From Desulfosoma caldarium (GTDB taxonomy: Bacteria > Desulfobacterota > Syntrophobacteria > Syntrophobacterales > DSM-9756): a stretch of DNA of 64,000 nucleotides. This document shows, piece by piece, positions 46,379-56,130 of the stretch; positions within the stretch are counted from its first letter, which is position 1, and each line of letters opens with the position of its first letter. The notes under the pieces are model-generated. The model did not search any database. It saw only the letters and a list, made by a program, of their open reading frames with translations, and was not told the DNA's origin. The stretch is taken from contig NZ_RJVA01000016.1 of NCBI RefSeq assembly GCF_003751385.1, positions 62,001 to 126,000 of the forward strand, given 5' to 3'. Both the position numbers and the translations under genes were made by a program.

Positions 46379-47833
46379 CTAGGGGCGCCAGAATTCGGGG
46401 ATCAAAAGGACCAGGACCGTATAGATTTCCAAACGCCCCAGGAGCATGCTCAAAGACAAAAGCCACTTGGCGGCCTCGGGCAGGGCGGCGTAGTTAGTCG
46501 CCGGGCCGATGGCGCCAAAGCCCGGCCCGATGTTTCCTAAGGTGGCTGCCACAGAGGAAAAAGCGCTGAGAAGGTCCGAACTCATGGCCGCCATCAGAAG
46601 GGAAAACAGAACAAAAAGGCCAAGGTAGAGCACAAAGAAGCCCCAGACGCTGTGCAGCACGTCCGTGGGGACCATGCGACCTCCCAGTTTCACATGAAAA
46701 ACCGAGTGGGGATGAATCAGGCGCAGCATTTCTCGGTATCCATGCTGGATTAAAAGAAGAATGCGCAGACATTTGATCCCACCTGCAGTGGATCCGGCAG
46801 ATCCTCCCAGGAACATGCATAGAAAGAGAACCGCTTGGGCCAGCGCCGGCCATCTCTCATAGTCCGCCGTGGTAAATCCCGTGGTGGTGAGCATGGAGAT
46901 CACCTGAAAAGCAGCATACCGAAAAGCCTGCGAGATGCTGGCATACACCGAACCGTAAAGGGAGGCTGTGGTGACGACGGTGAACAAGGCGAAGAGTCCG
47001 AGAAAGAAGCGGCATTCGGGATCGCGCCAAAAGCTCTGGGGTCGGCCTTTGAGGGCAGAGTAGTGCAGAGAAAAATTGATGCCGGCCATGAGCATGAAGA
47101 CCGTAATCACCCCGTCCACGTAGGCGCTTTGATAGTGGCCCACGGAAGCGTTCTTGGTGGAAAAGCCGCCGGTGGCCAGGGTGCCAAAGGTATGGCACAA
47201 GGCTTCAAAGAGATTCAATCCGCCGGCCATGAGCAGCGCGGTTTCTGCCACCGTGAAAAGGATGTAGACCTTCCACAGCGCCATGGCCGTGTCTTTGATC
47301 CGAGGGCGCAGCTTGTCCGGCACCGGGGAGGGAACTTCGGCTTTGTAGAGCTGCATGCCTCCAACACCCAAAAAGGGCAGGATGGCTAAGGACAAAACAA
47401 TGATGCCCATGCCTCCCAACCATTGGGTCAAAGCCCTCCAGAGAAGGAGACTCTCGGGCACGCTTTCGATGTCGGTGAGCACGGAGGCACCGGTGGTGGT
47501 GAATCCGGACATGGATTCAAAAAAGGCATCGGTAACGGAAGAAAAGGTCTTGGCAAACATGAAAGGCAAAGCGCCCAAAGCGGCGGCGATCATCCAGCCC
47601 AAGGCCACGATGAGGATACCCTCTCGGTGCCCGATGACCGGCGGGACCGCTTTGCCTCGAGTCCACACCATCAAAGCGGCCCCCAAAGTCGCCGCCACGG
47701 CCATGCTCAAAAGGAACGCCCCAGAGGCGCCATCGCTGTAGGCCACGGAAAACCCCAGAGGCAGAAGCAGAGTGGCGCCGATGCACCACAGGAGGGCTCC
47801 CAGGACGCGGGGCACAAAAATCCAAGAAATCAT
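46379..47833 (-). CDS. trkH: Trk potassium uptake system membrane subunit TrkH
   Basis: 484 residues with about ten membrane segments and four pore-like repeats. GFTTTGASVLTDIES, LATGGFSTKNASVG, TTTGFTTADYERWP and LGNIGPGFGAIGP correspond to the selectivity-filter regions. It conducts K+ into the cell and is gated by TrkA. The ATG overlaps the trkA stop (ATGA). Confidence 0.95.
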   Translation of the reverse strand: MISWIFVPRVLGALLWCIGATLLLPLGFSVAYSDGASGAFLLSMAVAATLGAALMVWTRGKAVPPVIGHREGILIVALGWMIAAALGALPFMFAKTFSSVTDAFFESMSGFTTTGASVLTDIESVPESLLLWRALTQWLGGMGIIVLSLAILPFLGVGGMQLYKAEVPSPVPDKLRPRIKDTAMALWKVYILFTVAETALLMAGGLNLFEALCHTFGTLATGGFSTKNASVGHYQSAYVDGVITVFMLMAGINFSLHYSALKGRPQSFWRDPECRFFLGLFALFTVVTTASLYGSVYASISQAFRYAAFQVISMLTTTGFTTADYERWPALAQAVLFLCMFLGGSAGSTAGGIKCLRILLLIQHGYREMLRLIHPHSVFHVKLGGRMVPTDVLHSVWGFFVLYLGLFVLFSLLMAAMSSDLLSAFSSVAATLGNIGPGFGAIGPATNYAALPEAAKWLLSLSMLLGRLEIYTVLVLLIPEFWRP

Positions 47834-49194
47834 TGATGCTTCACCCTTACCGAAAGGTATTTTTCCACTGAAGACACCGCCGTTCGCGAGCAGAGAACCA
47901 CGACGCGATCCCCCGCGCTGATGACCGTCTTGCCCGTGGCAATCTCGATCTCATGATCCCGAACAACTGCCAGCACCAACGCGCCCTTAGGAAATTTCAC
48001 CTCCCGCAATGGCCGACCCACAAGGGGCGAGTCGGCCACGGCTTCGGCCTCCAACACTTCGGCCTCTTCGCCGCGAAGGGACACGGCCGATAAGATTTTT
48101 CCTCGGCGCACATGTTGTAGAATGCTGTTGATGGCCGAGAGTCGGGGATTGACCACGCGGCCCAACCCCACAGCCTGAGCGATGGGCATGTAGGCGAACT
48201 TGCTGAGGCGCGTGATAATGCGTTGCGCACCCAGCCTTTGGACCAACAGGGAACACAGCATGTTGGTTTCTTCATCGCCCGTGAGGGTAACAATCGTATC
48301 CATGTGGGCGATGTTTTCTTCCAAAAGAATAGCTTGGTCCGTTCCGTCTCCGTGAAGCACGATGGTCTTGTTGAGAGCCTGTGAAAGTACATTGCATCGG
48401 CGGCGATCCTTTTCCAACAATCGCACCCGTAAATCGCGGGCTTCCAGCTGCTTGGCCAGGCGAAGCCCAATGTTGCCCCCACCGATAATCAAAATGTTTT
48501 CCGGCGGTTTCTCTCGGCACCCAAAAAAGCTGAGCACGTCATGGCGATGTTTCTTGTCGGTCACGACATAAATTAAATCTCCCGAACATAAGATGTCTTT
48601 GCCCGTGGGGACGATGAGGGTCTCGTGGCGAAAAATGGCGCCCACGATATAGGGAAGTTGGGGAGAAACTTGGGCCAGCTCGACGAGGGACTTGCCATTA
48701 AGGGACGATCCAGCATGGAGGCGAATGCCGATGAGCTGAATGCGACCTCCGGATAGTTCCCACACGTCCTCCGCGTCCGGCACGGCAATAAGTCCTTCGA
48801 TGGTGTGAACCAGTTCCTGGTCGGGATTGATGATTTTGTCAATGTTGAGATGTTTTTCCAAAAGTCCGGGTTGAAAGTCGGTGTAGGCATCGTTGCGGAT
48901 GCGGGTCAACTTCTTGATTTTCGGAGCTAAAATGTTGGCATAAAAGGTGGCGATAAGATTGGTTTCGTCAGAATCCGTCACGGCTAAAAACGTCTGGCCT
49001 TCATCGATGCCCGCGTTTTGAAGCATGCGCGGGTCACTGCCCGATCCCTCCAGGGTCTGGACATCGGCTAGATCACTAAGGCGTTGCAATGCCTCACGAT
49101 TTTTGTCGATGACCACCACTTCCTTGTTTTCTTGGGAAAGCCGATGGGCAATGTGAAAACCCACTTCTCCCGCACCCACAATGATCACCCTCAC
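47830..49194 (-). CDS. trkA: Trk potassium uptake regulator TrkA (two RCK domains)
   Basis: 454 residues from a GTG at 49194 with GGAGGTGA upstream, giving the usual start RVIIVGAGEVGFHIAHRLS. Two Rossmann-type NAD-binding domains are present (GAGEVG near residue 7; IIGGGNIGLRLAKQL near 226), each followed by a TrkA-C domain (EVLEAEAVADSPLVGRPL in the second). It is a cytoplasmic gate for TrkH. Confidence 0.95.
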   Translation of the reverse strand: MRVIIVGAGEVGFHIAHRLSQENKEVVVIDKNREALQRLSDLADVQTLEGSGSDPRMLQNAGIDEGQTFLAVTDSDETNLIATFYANILAPKIKKLTRIRNDAYTDFQPGLLEKHLNIDKIINPDQELVHTIEGLIAVPDAEDVWELSGGRIQLIGIRLHAGSSLNGKSLVELAQVSPQLPYIVGAIFRHETLIVPTGKDILCSGDLIYVVTDKKHRHDVLSFFGCREKPPENILIIGGGNIGLRLAKQLEARDLRVRLLEKDRRRCNVLSQALNKTIVLHGDGTDQAILLEENIAHMDTIVTLTGDEETNMLCSLLVQRLGAQRIITRLSKFAYMPIAQAVGLGRVVNPRLSAINSILQHVRRGKILSAVSLRGEEAEVLEAEAVADSPLVGRPLREVKFPKGALVLAVVRDHEIEIATGKTVISAGDRVVVLCSRTAVSSVEKYLSVRVKHQ

Positions 49195-49361
49195 AGGTTC
49201 ACCTCCAGGGCATGGTGTGTCCACGTGCTTAGCCGTGGTTACGTCCCGCCTTTAGCAGAACTCCACGCCCAAGGGAAGATGGAGCCGGCTCGTTCTTGCA
49301 TACTTCTAAGGAATCTGATACAAACCGGCGTTGTGAAATAAGGGGCATACAGGAGGAATCT

Positions 49362-49553
49362 ATGTCACAATGGGCGTGGCGCTTGGGCATGTTGGTGGTC
49401 GGTGGGGTCCCCGCCATTGTTGGCGGCGGCCTATTCTGGCATTTTTTTGAAAAATGGACGGCGGTGGTCGTGTGGGAAATTGTGGTGCTTTTTCTTCTGA
49501 GCCTCATTATTGCCAAAGGGGACAAAAAGGCAGCCCAGCAAGCGCATCACTGA
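49362..49553 (+). CDS. Small membrane protein of unknown function
   Basis: 63 residues from an ATG with AGGAGG upstream. Two hydrophobic segments (LGMLVVGGVPAIVGGGLFWHFF and TAVVVWEIVVLFLLSLIIA, read in parts) and a basic tail KGDKKAAQQ. No recognised family. It is 22 bp upstream of the DUF6485-like gene. Confidence 0.65.
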   Translation: MSQWAWRLGMLVVGGVPAIVGGGLFWHFFEKWTAVVVWEIVVLFLLSLIIAKGDKKAAQQAHH

Positions 49554-49575
49554 AGGCCGGTTTTGAGGAAACAAG

Positions 49576-49779
49576 ATGGAATGTCGCAAGGAAAAGAATC
49601 TGGATGTGTGTCCGTGCACTTACGAGCCCTGTGCCAAGAAGGGCCTCTGTTGTGAATGTCTTCAGTATCACTTGAAAAGTCGGCAGCTTCCCGGCTGCTG
49701 CTTTCCCAAGGACGCGGAACGTACCTACGATCGATCCTTTGAGCACTTTGCCCGTTTGGTGCGGGAAAAAAGGATCTGA
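49576..49779 (+). CDS. Small Cys-rich protein, DUF6485-like
   Basis: 67 residues with eight cysteines: C3, C12, C14, C19, C25, C26, C28 and the pair in LPGCCFP. The pattern MECRKEKN...CTYEPC...GLCCECLQYH, then ERTYDRSFEHF, agrees with small DUF6485-type proteins of anaerobes. The cysteines may bind a metal or Fe-S cluster. A terminator lies downstream at 49935. Confidence 0.75.
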   Translation: MECRKEKNLDVCPCTYEPCAKKGLCCECLQYHLKSRQLPGCCFPKDAERTYDRSFEHFARLVREKRI

Positions 49780-49934
49780 CGGCCTGTCGTCTCACGGCAC
49801 GTGGGGTTGGCTCATCCCGCCCCGGCAGTGAGGAGGGTGGGCTGTGCGGTCGCTCACGTCCCTTTCCTTTCCACCAATTCCCATTGACCCGCTCGAAGCG
49901 CTCTTCTCGAGCTGCGCTCGATCGATCGCTGGAA

Positions 49935-49964
49935 CCCTCTCCCGCACATGGGAGAGGGTTTTTT
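49935..49964 (+). terminator. Intrinsic terminator downstream of the DUF6485-like gene
   Basis: CCCTCTCCC (49935-49943) and GGGAGAGGG (49950-49958) form a perfect 9-bp stem with a six-base loop followed by six T. Confidence 0.85.
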
Positions 49965-50059
49965 CCGTGGGCTTTTGAGAATGTGTGAAGTGCGAAAGTC
50001 GATGAGTGTTGCCGTTGCGGGAGAAACCGTGCCCTGCAAACCAGTGAATCCAGGGCTTT

Positions 50060-50382
50060 GTGGCGGACCTGGTGGACCTTGTGGTTTTTTCCTGGAAATA
50101 TGTGGTGATCGGCATAGGAATGGCTCTGGCGGTGGCGGGATTCTATGTGTGGAAGGCTACACCACTTTATGCTGTTAAGATGCTGGTAAGGCCGGGCATC
50201 ACGGCCTTTGACGAGACGGGCAGGGAAATTCGCAGCTGGAACGTGGGCGATGTCATGGACTTTTTTCGAGAGGACGCCAATCGAGCCTTTCTTCCCAAAA
50301 GCGGGCCTTCACAGGAGTTCTCCACGCTGCATTCGGCCCAAGGCCGCAGCGCCACGACGGTGACGCTGACCATTGATCACAC
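50060..50382 (+). pseudogene. N-terminal fragment of a polysaccharide chain-length determinant (Wzz-like)
   Basis: A GTG at 50060 starts MADLVDLVVFSWKYVVIGIG, with one membrane helix and then YAVKMLVRPGITAFDETGRE and [10 protein letters not shown], the periplasmic start of Wzz/co-polymerase proteins. At about 50375 the similarity ends and the DNA continues as an epimerase fragment in another frame. The C-terminal half including the second membrane helix is gone. Confidence 0.7.
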
Positions 50383-50587
50383 AAAATCGCCCGCATCTTT
50401 AACACTTACGGGTCGCGCATGCATTCCCACGACGACCGAGTGGTGAGCCAGTTCATCGCGCAGGCGTTGTTCAACAAACCCATCACCGTCTTCGGGGACG
50501 GTTTTCCAACGCGATCCTTTGGCTACGTGGACGACATGGTCGACGGCTTCCTTCGTCTGATGGAATCCCCCGAGGAGGTCACGAGCC
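50374..50587 (+). pseudogene. Internal fragment of an NAD-dependent sugar epimerase/decarboxylase
   Basis: The frame holding [39 protein letters not shown] and [19 protein letters not shown] is the C-terminal substrate-binding part of UDP-glucuronate decarboxylase-type enzymes. The N-terminal NAD-binding domain is missing, and after [10 protein letters not shown] the reading frame passes directly into a sugar transferase. It is a deletion product with two junctions. Confidence 0.75.
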
Positions 50588-51061
50588 CGATTCTTTTCAA
50601 AAAACGGCGATATGGTTTGGATGGACAGCCTATCAACTAGGCAAGTTTCGCACCCTAAGAGTGTGCAAAGACGGCTACACGTTCAAACAAGCCACCAAAG
50701 GCGACCCTCGCGTGCCCCCCTTGGAAGGTTTCTGCGCAAAAGTTTCCTGGACGAACTCCCACAGCTCATCAACGTTATTCAGGGCCGCTTGTCGCTGGTG
50801 GGACCGCGTTCGCACCCGGTGGCCTTGAACGAAGAATTTCGAAAGAAGGTCTTCGGTAACATGCTTCGCCACAAGGTGAGGCCCGGGATCACGGGGTTGG
50901 CGCAGAGCAAGGGATGGCGTGGCGAAACAGACACGTTGGAAAAGATGCAAAAGAGGGTGGAATTCGACCTGGAATACCTGCGCTCCTGGTCCCTGTGGCT
51001 CGGCATCAAAATCCTGTTTTTGACCGTTTTTCAGGTCTGGAAGAGCGAAAACGCCTACTGA
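50585..51061 (+). pseudogene. C-terminal fragment of a bacterial sugar transferase (WcaJ/EpsL family) with frameshifts
   Basis: [16 protein letters not shown] continues in the epimerase frame to a TAG at 50638-50640. The next coherent piece [20 protein letters not shown] lies in a second frame, and LGRFLRKSFLDELPQLINV to KSENAY in a third, ending at 51061. These are consecutive motifs of the polyprenyl-phosphate glycosyl-1-phosphate transferase catalytic domain. The membrane part is missing. Two frameshifts and a stop make it non-functional. Confidence 0.8.
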
Positions 51062-51285
51062 GCTGCGGCTCTTGGACGCTCCCTTTAAACTCCCGATGCG
51101 GGTAACGTGAAAGAAGCGCCGCAAGGCCGGCCGGCAATGGGTTTGAGAGCACTTTTCCTATCGAAATCAGGGTCTTCGGGCCCGCACAATAAGCGGGCGC
51201 GGGGCCCGCGCTTCCGGCGAAAAAGCCGTTTTGGGATCAGCGCAAGCCAGCTTTGGCCAGGGACGTGGGACCACGGCGTCGAGCC

Positions 51286-51927
51286 CTAAGCGCTGCCCTT
51301 CTGATCGACGGCAGAAGCCTGTAGGCCGGCTTTCCTTTTGATGCGCAGCAGCCCGGGGCTTCTGTGAAAGTACATGTGCGGAGAATCCACGCCGACGTCT
51401 AGAAAAAGGTTTTCGATGACATCAAAGAGCACGGGCCGGTCCGGGTACGTGAAAGCCTTTTCCTCGTTTCGCAAAGCCTGCCAGGTGTGGTGAGCCTCGG
51501 GGTGCTCGGCAAAGACCCGCTCCTTGACTTTTTCGCAATAGAACATGGCACAAGAAATGGGGGGGAGAGTCCACACACAGCCCTGAGGCCCAAGGTACAC
51601 ACACCGATCGGATCGCAAGGGCCGAAGCAAGGCCTGAAAAAGTCTTTCTCTTTCATCCGTCTTCGAAACGAGGTATGTGATCACCTGATCGGCGAAAAAA
51701 GTGAAGATGCTTTCAAAACCGCAACAGGCGCTTTGATGTGTTGTGAAACAAAGCGGCATGCAATGGGGCGCGAAAAACTTTTCGTGGAACGCCGCGAGTT
51801 TTTGGCGAAAGGCGAGATACGGCCTGACCGCCGTAGCCAGCAGGGCGAGCTGATCCCTTGAAAGGGTTTCCATGGCTTCTCGAATCGCGGTGAAACTTGC
51901 CCACTGGTCCCGATTGTATTCGCTCAT
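51286..51927 (-). CDS. Conserved Cys-containing protein of unknown function
   Basis: 213 residues, soluble. Cysteines fall in motifs resembling metal- or cluster-binding proteins: HCMPLCFTTHQSACCGFES near residues 55-73, RCVYLGPQGCVW near 108, and PPISCAMFYCEK near 122. C-terminal PVLFDVIENLFLD and SPGLLRIKRKAG look conserved in style. The layout recalls YkgJ-type Cys-cluster proteins but is not a clear match. No strong ribosome-binding site before the ATG at 51927. Confidence 0.65.
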   Translation of the reverse strand: MSEYNRDQWASFTAIREAMETLSRDQLALLATAVRPYLAFRQKLAAFHEKFFAPHCMPLCFTTHQSACCGFESIFTFFADQVITYLVSKTDERERLFQALLRPLRSDRCVYLGPQGCVWTLPPISCAMFYCEKVKERVFAEHPEAHHTWQALRNEEKAFTYPDRPVLFDVIENLFLDVGVDSPHMYFHRSPGLLRIKRKAGLQASAVDQKGSA

Positions 51928-51999
51928 GGGTCACGTTAGCGTGTCACGGCACGAGTTGTCACGTCGGCCGACATGCCATAGGGAAAAGGAGGAGAGGTT

Positions 52000-52332
52000 A
52001 TGGCAAGCGACGTCTGGATCACCTTCATCACCGTGGGCAACGCCGATCAGGCGTACAACATTGCCAAGACGGTGGTGGAAGAAAACTTGGCCGCCTGCGT
52101 GAACATTCTTCCCGCCGTTCGTTCCATCTACCGGTGGAAAGGGGAACTGTGCGACGATGCGGAATGCCTTCTTATGGCCAAAACCACGCCGGATGTTTTC
52201 CCCTTGTTAAAAGCCCGTGTCAAGGCCTTACACAGCTATGAAGTTCCGGAAATCATCGCGGTGCCCGTCCAGGACGGCCATGAGCCGTACCTGGAATGGG
52301 TGAAGAAGGAGACGCAACCACCTTCTCGGTAA
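52000..52332 (+). CDS. cutA: Divalent cation tolerance protein CutA
   Basis: 110 residues with GGAGAGG upstream of the ATG. WITFITVGNADQAYNIAKTV, NLAACVNILPAVRSIYRWKG, ECLLMAKTTPDVFPLLKARV and HSYEVPEIIAVPVQDG are the full CutA pattern. A trimeric ferredoxin-like protein linked to copper tolerance in enterobacteria; the role here is unproven. Confidence 0.95.
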   Translation: MASDVWITFITVGNADQAYNIAKTVVEENLAACVNILPAVRSIYRWKGELCDDAECLLMAKTTPDVFPLLKARVKALHSYEVPEIIAVPVQDGHEPYLEWVKKETQPPSR

Positions 52333-52411
52333 CACGGCGGATCGAAAGAACCTGGAGGTCCTTTCTTTGCCATGTTGCGGGGTTGGAGGTGACGGCCTGC
52401 CGCCGCGCCGG

Positions 52412-53044
52412 TCAGGACGGCGGCACCTCCCGAAAGCCTTCCTTGGAGAGCACAGCGAATCGGTACGGCGGGCCCACTTCTTCCTTGTACCAGGTGAGCG
52501 ATTCCATGGCCGCACGCACTTCGGTGAGCACGTCCTGCACCGTGGCGCCTCGTTGTGCCATTTGGCTGAGGCGGTATTCCAAGGCCATGCGCCGAGGCAC
52601 CGTAAAGGCATGGCGAATTTCTTCGCCGTCCAACTGAGGCTGTTTTTTCTTAGTCCAGACGAGATACAGTTTTTGAGGGTTTTCCGGGTCCTGGGCTGAA
52701 ACACCGGCCAAGAGGAAGTAGACCTGATGTATGGGATCCAGGGGAACCACGCGGCACATCTTGCGCCGGAATTCATTGAATTGTGAGGCAAGAAAAGAAA
52801 GAGCCGCAGGGTAGATGTCGGCAATGTCCTCAAGTTTTTCGTCGGCCACAAAGCGGCTCAGTAATCGAGCCATTTCCGCGCCTTCTGGAGCCCCGCCGGC
52901 GGCCACAGCCGCCCGAGGGCCCAAAGGATGAAGCCATTCCACCGTGCTATGGATCACGTTTCCTTGAGTGTCCACGTCCACGGCTTTGGCATCCACGGCG
53001 AGAACAATCCCTTCCTTGGTCTGGCAGGCTATGATCTGAGACAT
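52412..53044 (-). CDS. Proteasome-like (Ntn-hydrolase fold) protein lacking an obvious N-terminal nucleophile
   Basis: 210 residues. The N-terminus SQIIACQTKEGIVLAVDAKA followed by AAVAAGGAPEGAEMARLLSR follows the beta-strand pattern of proteasome alpha/beta and HslV subunits (compare GxVLAxDxRA and a later Gly-rich loop). No Thr lies at the start of the first strand where catalytic subunits have Thr1. It may be a non-catalytic, alpha-like member or use another residue. AAGGAAA precedes the ATG. Assignment by pattern only. Confidence 0.5.
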   Translation of the reverse strand: MSQIIACQTKEGIVLAVDAKAVDVDTQGNVIHSTVEWLHPLGPRAAVAAGGAPEGAEMARLLSRFVADEKLEDIADIYPAALSFLASQFNEFRRKMCRVVPLDPIHQVYFLLAGVSAQDPENPQKLYLVWTKKKQPQLDGEEIRHAFTVPRRMALEYRLSQMAQRGATVQDVLTEVRAAMESLTWYKEEVGPPYRFAVLSKEGFREVPPS

Positions 53045-53167
53045 GACCGATTTCCTTTTTGCCTTGAGGAAAAGACCGTTTACACTCAGGAGAAAATTTT
53101 TTAGACATCAAAACATTAACCTGGGCCTGACGCACCATCCGCTTTCACTTTAAGCAGGAGGCGTGAA

Positions 53168-53407
53168 ATGGGCAAGAGGTGGTCCGCGTGGTTACTCGTG
53201 ACGGCCTTGATCATGGTGCTCCGCCCGGCGGCTATAGCAGCTCGAACAATCCGCGTCTGCACGGACGATAATTTCCCTCTCACTTTCGCGATGAAACAGG
53301 CCGTGTCTCAGGCCTATTTCATGATCTTCTTCGAGAAATGGCCCTCAAGGAAAACTGGGCCCTGCGTTTCCGTCACGAAAGCCGGGCACAGTGTCTACGT
53401 GCCTTAG
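53168..53407 (+). pseudogene. Signal-peptide and sensor N-terminus of the hybrid kinase, cut off by a frameshift
   Basis: This frame starts with a good signal peptide (MGKRWSAWLLVTALIMVL..., cleavage near AIAA) and RTIRVCTDDNFPLTF, the first strand of an amino-acid-type periplasmic binding domain. At about 53265-53284 the sequence continues the domain in the next frame ([20 protein letters not shown]), which runs into the long kinase frame. One base appears to be missing, so this piece now ends at 53407. Confidence 0.75.
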
Positions 53408-56115
53408 AGGACGGTGACGTGGAGGTGGTTCCGGCCATTGCGGACGATTCAGAAGACGCCCACTTGTACCGATTCGCTCGAGAAACCGTCTTGGTGAATT
53501 GGGGCGTCCTCCTTGCCGCCAATGGGCATGCCATCCAAAACATCGTGGAACTGAACGGGAAGCGGATCGCTGTGCGGAGCGACGACATCTATGCTTCCGC
53601 GTTGGAGAAAATGCTGAACCGGTTTCAGCTTCAGGTGGAATTCCTAAAGGCCTCCTCTTACGATGCGGTGCGCTCCATGGTGGAACGCGGCGATGCGGAC
53701 ATGGGGCTTACTGACAGAATCTACGCCACGTATGCCCAAAACCACCGCCCGGTGACGGCCACGCCCATCGTGGTGCACCCGGTCGAGCTCAAATTTGCCA
53801 CATCGCTCAAGGCGCCGCCTGAGCTTGCCGAGACCATTGACGAGCATCTTAGAGCTTGGAAAGCCGACGAGAACTCCCCTTTTCACCAGGCCATGGTTCG
53901 TTGGTTGTTTATAACGAAAAAATCCCCTCGACACGGAATCCTACCACCCTTTTTCTATGCAATCCTCGCGGGCGTCGTGATTCTTACGACCATCATCTTT
54001 TTGCTTCGGTCCCAACTTCGCCAAAAGATTCAGCCCATTCAAGATCTTCGTGATCAGCTTCATGCCGTGACCACACCACGGCGCGCCGCGGAAGCTGCCC
54101 TCGCCGAAGTCGAACACTGGTATCGTGCTATTTTCGAAACAGCGGGTGATGCTTTGATGATTCTTGATGAAAGAGGAATCATTTTGGAATGCAATCCTGC
54201 CGCATGCCGTTTGTTCAAAGCCTCGGAAGAGCAGATTCTGGGCAAAACCCCCATGGATCTTTCGCCGGAAGTCCAACCGGACGGCAGTTTGTCCCATGAA
54301 AAGGGTGCGGTTTTTCTTGATTCCACTCTGGCGGGGTGTCCTCAACACTTTGAATGGGATCACGAAACCTTTGATGGCCAAGTCATCAAAGCGGAAGTAC
54401 AGATGAACCTCACGTTTCAAGCAGGCCAGGCGCGCGTTTTGGCCTGTGTGCGCGATGTTTCTCATAAGGCGGCTCTCGAAATGGAGCGGGAAAAGCAGCG
54501 CGATTTCCTTCGAACGTTGCTGGACGGAATCCCCGGCGCCCTTTTCGTCATCGATTTACAAGGGCGTGTCATTTTCTGGAACAAATTGTGCGAGACACTT
54601 ACCGGTCTTCCGCAGGAGCAAGTTCTCAACCGACCTTTGAACCTCAAGCCCCTTTTTAAAGGAAGAGATCTACCTGTGCCCGCTTTGCTTCTTTTAGAAA
54701 TGACGCCGGAGGAGTTTCTTCAAAGATATCCCCATTGGAAGGCCCAGCCTATGCCTTTTCATTCCGATGGTATACAACTGACCGGAGAAATCGTCGTGCA
54801 AGGTCAAGAGCGTTACGTGGACATTGGGGCCGCGAGACTGAGAGATCGGCGCGGGGAGTTGTTGGGCATTGTGCAATGTGCAAGGGATATCACTCAGGAA
54901 GTCCAGATACAGAAGCAGATGCTGCATTCCCAAAAGATGGAAGCGGTGGGGAAGTTGTCCGCCGGTATCGCCCATGACTTCAATAACATTTTGACGATCA
55001 TCTTGGGATGCTGTGACCTCTTGCTCACAAAATCGGACTTGGACTCGACGGCCAAAAAGCGTGTCGACGAAATCGAAAAGGCGGCCGAACGGGCCTCGAA
55101 CCTGACCAGGCAGCTTTTGGTTTTCAGTCGAAAACAGGTCATGCAGCCGGTGCCCCTTGACTTCAACAAGCTCATCGAGGACCTCTGCCCTATTCTTCGC
55201 CGGGCCGTGGGTGAAGATATTGAAATCAGGCAAAGCTTGGGAAAAGATTTGTGGCCCGTGATGGCGGATCCGGTTTTTTTGGAACAAACGATGTTAAACC
55301 TTGTCATCAACGCCAGGGATGCCATGGCTTCTGGAGGGCGCATCACCATTGAAACGTGGAACGAGCCGGTCGTCGAAGCTCGCGATGCGGGTCTTTTTGT
55401 CATTCAACCGGGAGAATATGTCTGCCTTCGTGTGCGCGACACGGGCCATGGAATCCCCCCGGAAATCCAACAGAGGATTTTTGAACCCTTTTTTACGACG
55501 AAATCCGAAGGCCGAGGCACCGGCCTTGGACTCGCTACCGTCTACGGCATCGTGAAACAGCTCGGAGGCTATATTGTGGTGGACAGCGCCGTGGGACAAG
55601 GGGCAGCATTTCAGATCTTTCTTCCTCGAAGCAAGGCCCAGCAACAGACCACCTCGAGCTCTTCAGCTCAGGTTTTCGACCTTCCCCAAGGTTTAGGAAC
55701 CATCTTGGTTGTGGAGGATGAAGAGGCTTTGCGGGCAATGGTTCAGGAGGTATTAACGGAAAACGGGTATCATGTGCTCACGGCGAGTCACGGTGCGGAA
55801 GCCCTGGAAGTCTTGGAACAAGCATCCAAAGTGGATCTGGTGTTGACGGATGTGGTTATGCCCGAAATGAACGGCGTCGCTCTGGCCCGCCACCTTGCGA
55901 AGAAAGCTCCCGGGGTGCCGATTCTCTTCATTTCCGGGTACACGGACGATCAGCTGGCATACCGAGGCATCCTGCTGCCCGATGTGCACCTTCTGGCGAA
56001 ACCCTTTAGCCCCCAAAAACTCCTTCAGACGGTGGGCCGCGTGCTCCACCGAAAATCCCGCTTATCTTCTCATGAGGCCAATGATCAAGGCCGCCCCCAT
56101 GAAGGAGCGGCCTGA
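53338..56115 (+). CDS. Hybrid sensor histidine kinase (periplasmic binding domain-PAS-PAS-HisKA-HATPase-receiver), 5' end frameshifted
   Basis: 925 residues if the first in-frame ATG is used. Order: C-terminal part of a periplasmic amino-acid-binding-like sensor ([20 protein letters not shown], residues about 20-200), one membrane helix ([19 protein letters not shown] near 205-223), PAS domains at about 265 and 395, the H-box [16 protein letters not shown]-box [15 protein letters not shown]-boxes [10 protein letters not shown] and [13 protein letters not shown], and a C-terminal receiver with phospho-Asp in [13 protein letters not shown]. Without its exported N-terminus the protein could not reach the right topology, so it may be inactive unless the frameshift is a sequencing error or is bypassed. 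Confidence 0.8.
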   Translation: MALKENWALRFRHESRAQCLRALEDGDVEVVPAIADDSEDAHLYRFARETVLVNWGVLLAANGHAIQNIVELNGKRIAVRSDDIYASALEKMLNRFQLQVEFLKASSYDAVRSMVERGDADMGLTDRIYATYAQNHRPVTATPIVVHPVELKFATSLKAPPELAETIDEHLRAWKADENSPFHQAMVRWLFITKKSPRHGILPPFFYAILAGVVILTTIIFLLRSQLRQKIQPIQDLRDQLHAVTTPRRAAEAALAEVEHWYRAIFETAGDALMILDERGIILECNPAACRLFKASEEQILGKTPMDLSPEVQPDGSLSHEKGAVFLDSTLAGCPQHFEWDHETFDGQVIKAEVQMNLTFQAGQARVLACVRDVSHKAALEMEREKQRDFLRTLLDGIPGALFVIDLQGRVIFWNKLCETLTGLPQEQVLNRPLNLKPLFKGRDLPVPALLLLEMTPEEFLQRYPHWKAQPMPFHSDGIQLTGEIVVQGQERYVDIGAARLRDRRGELLGIVQCARDITQEVQIQKQMLHSQKMEAVGKLSAGIAHDFNNILTIILGCCDLLLTKSDLDSTAKKRVDEIEKAAERASNLTRQLLVFSRKQVMQPVPLDFNKLIEDLCPILRRAVGEDIEIRQSLGKDLWPVMADPVFLEQTMLNLVINARDAMASGGRITIETWNEPVVEARDAGLFVIQPGEYVCLRVRDTGHGIPPEIQQRIFEPFFTTKSEGRGTGLGLATVYGIVKQLGGYIVVDSAVGQGAAFQIFLPRSKAQQQTTSSSSAQVFDLPQGLGTILVVEDEEALRAMVQEVLTENGYHVLTASHGAEALEVLEQASKVDLVLTDVVMPEMNGVALARHLAKKAPGVPILFISGYTDDQLAYRGILLPDVHLLAKPFSPQKLLQTVGRVLHRKSRLSSHEANDQGRPHEGAA

Positions 56116-56130
56116 TCGGACCCTTTGAGG

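Noticed and set aside
53265-53286. Programmed -1 ribosomal frameshift joining the two kinase frames
   Set aside because: No X-XXY-YYZ slippery heptamer is present in the needed frame and no following pseudoknot is apparent; a base deletion or sequence error is simpler.
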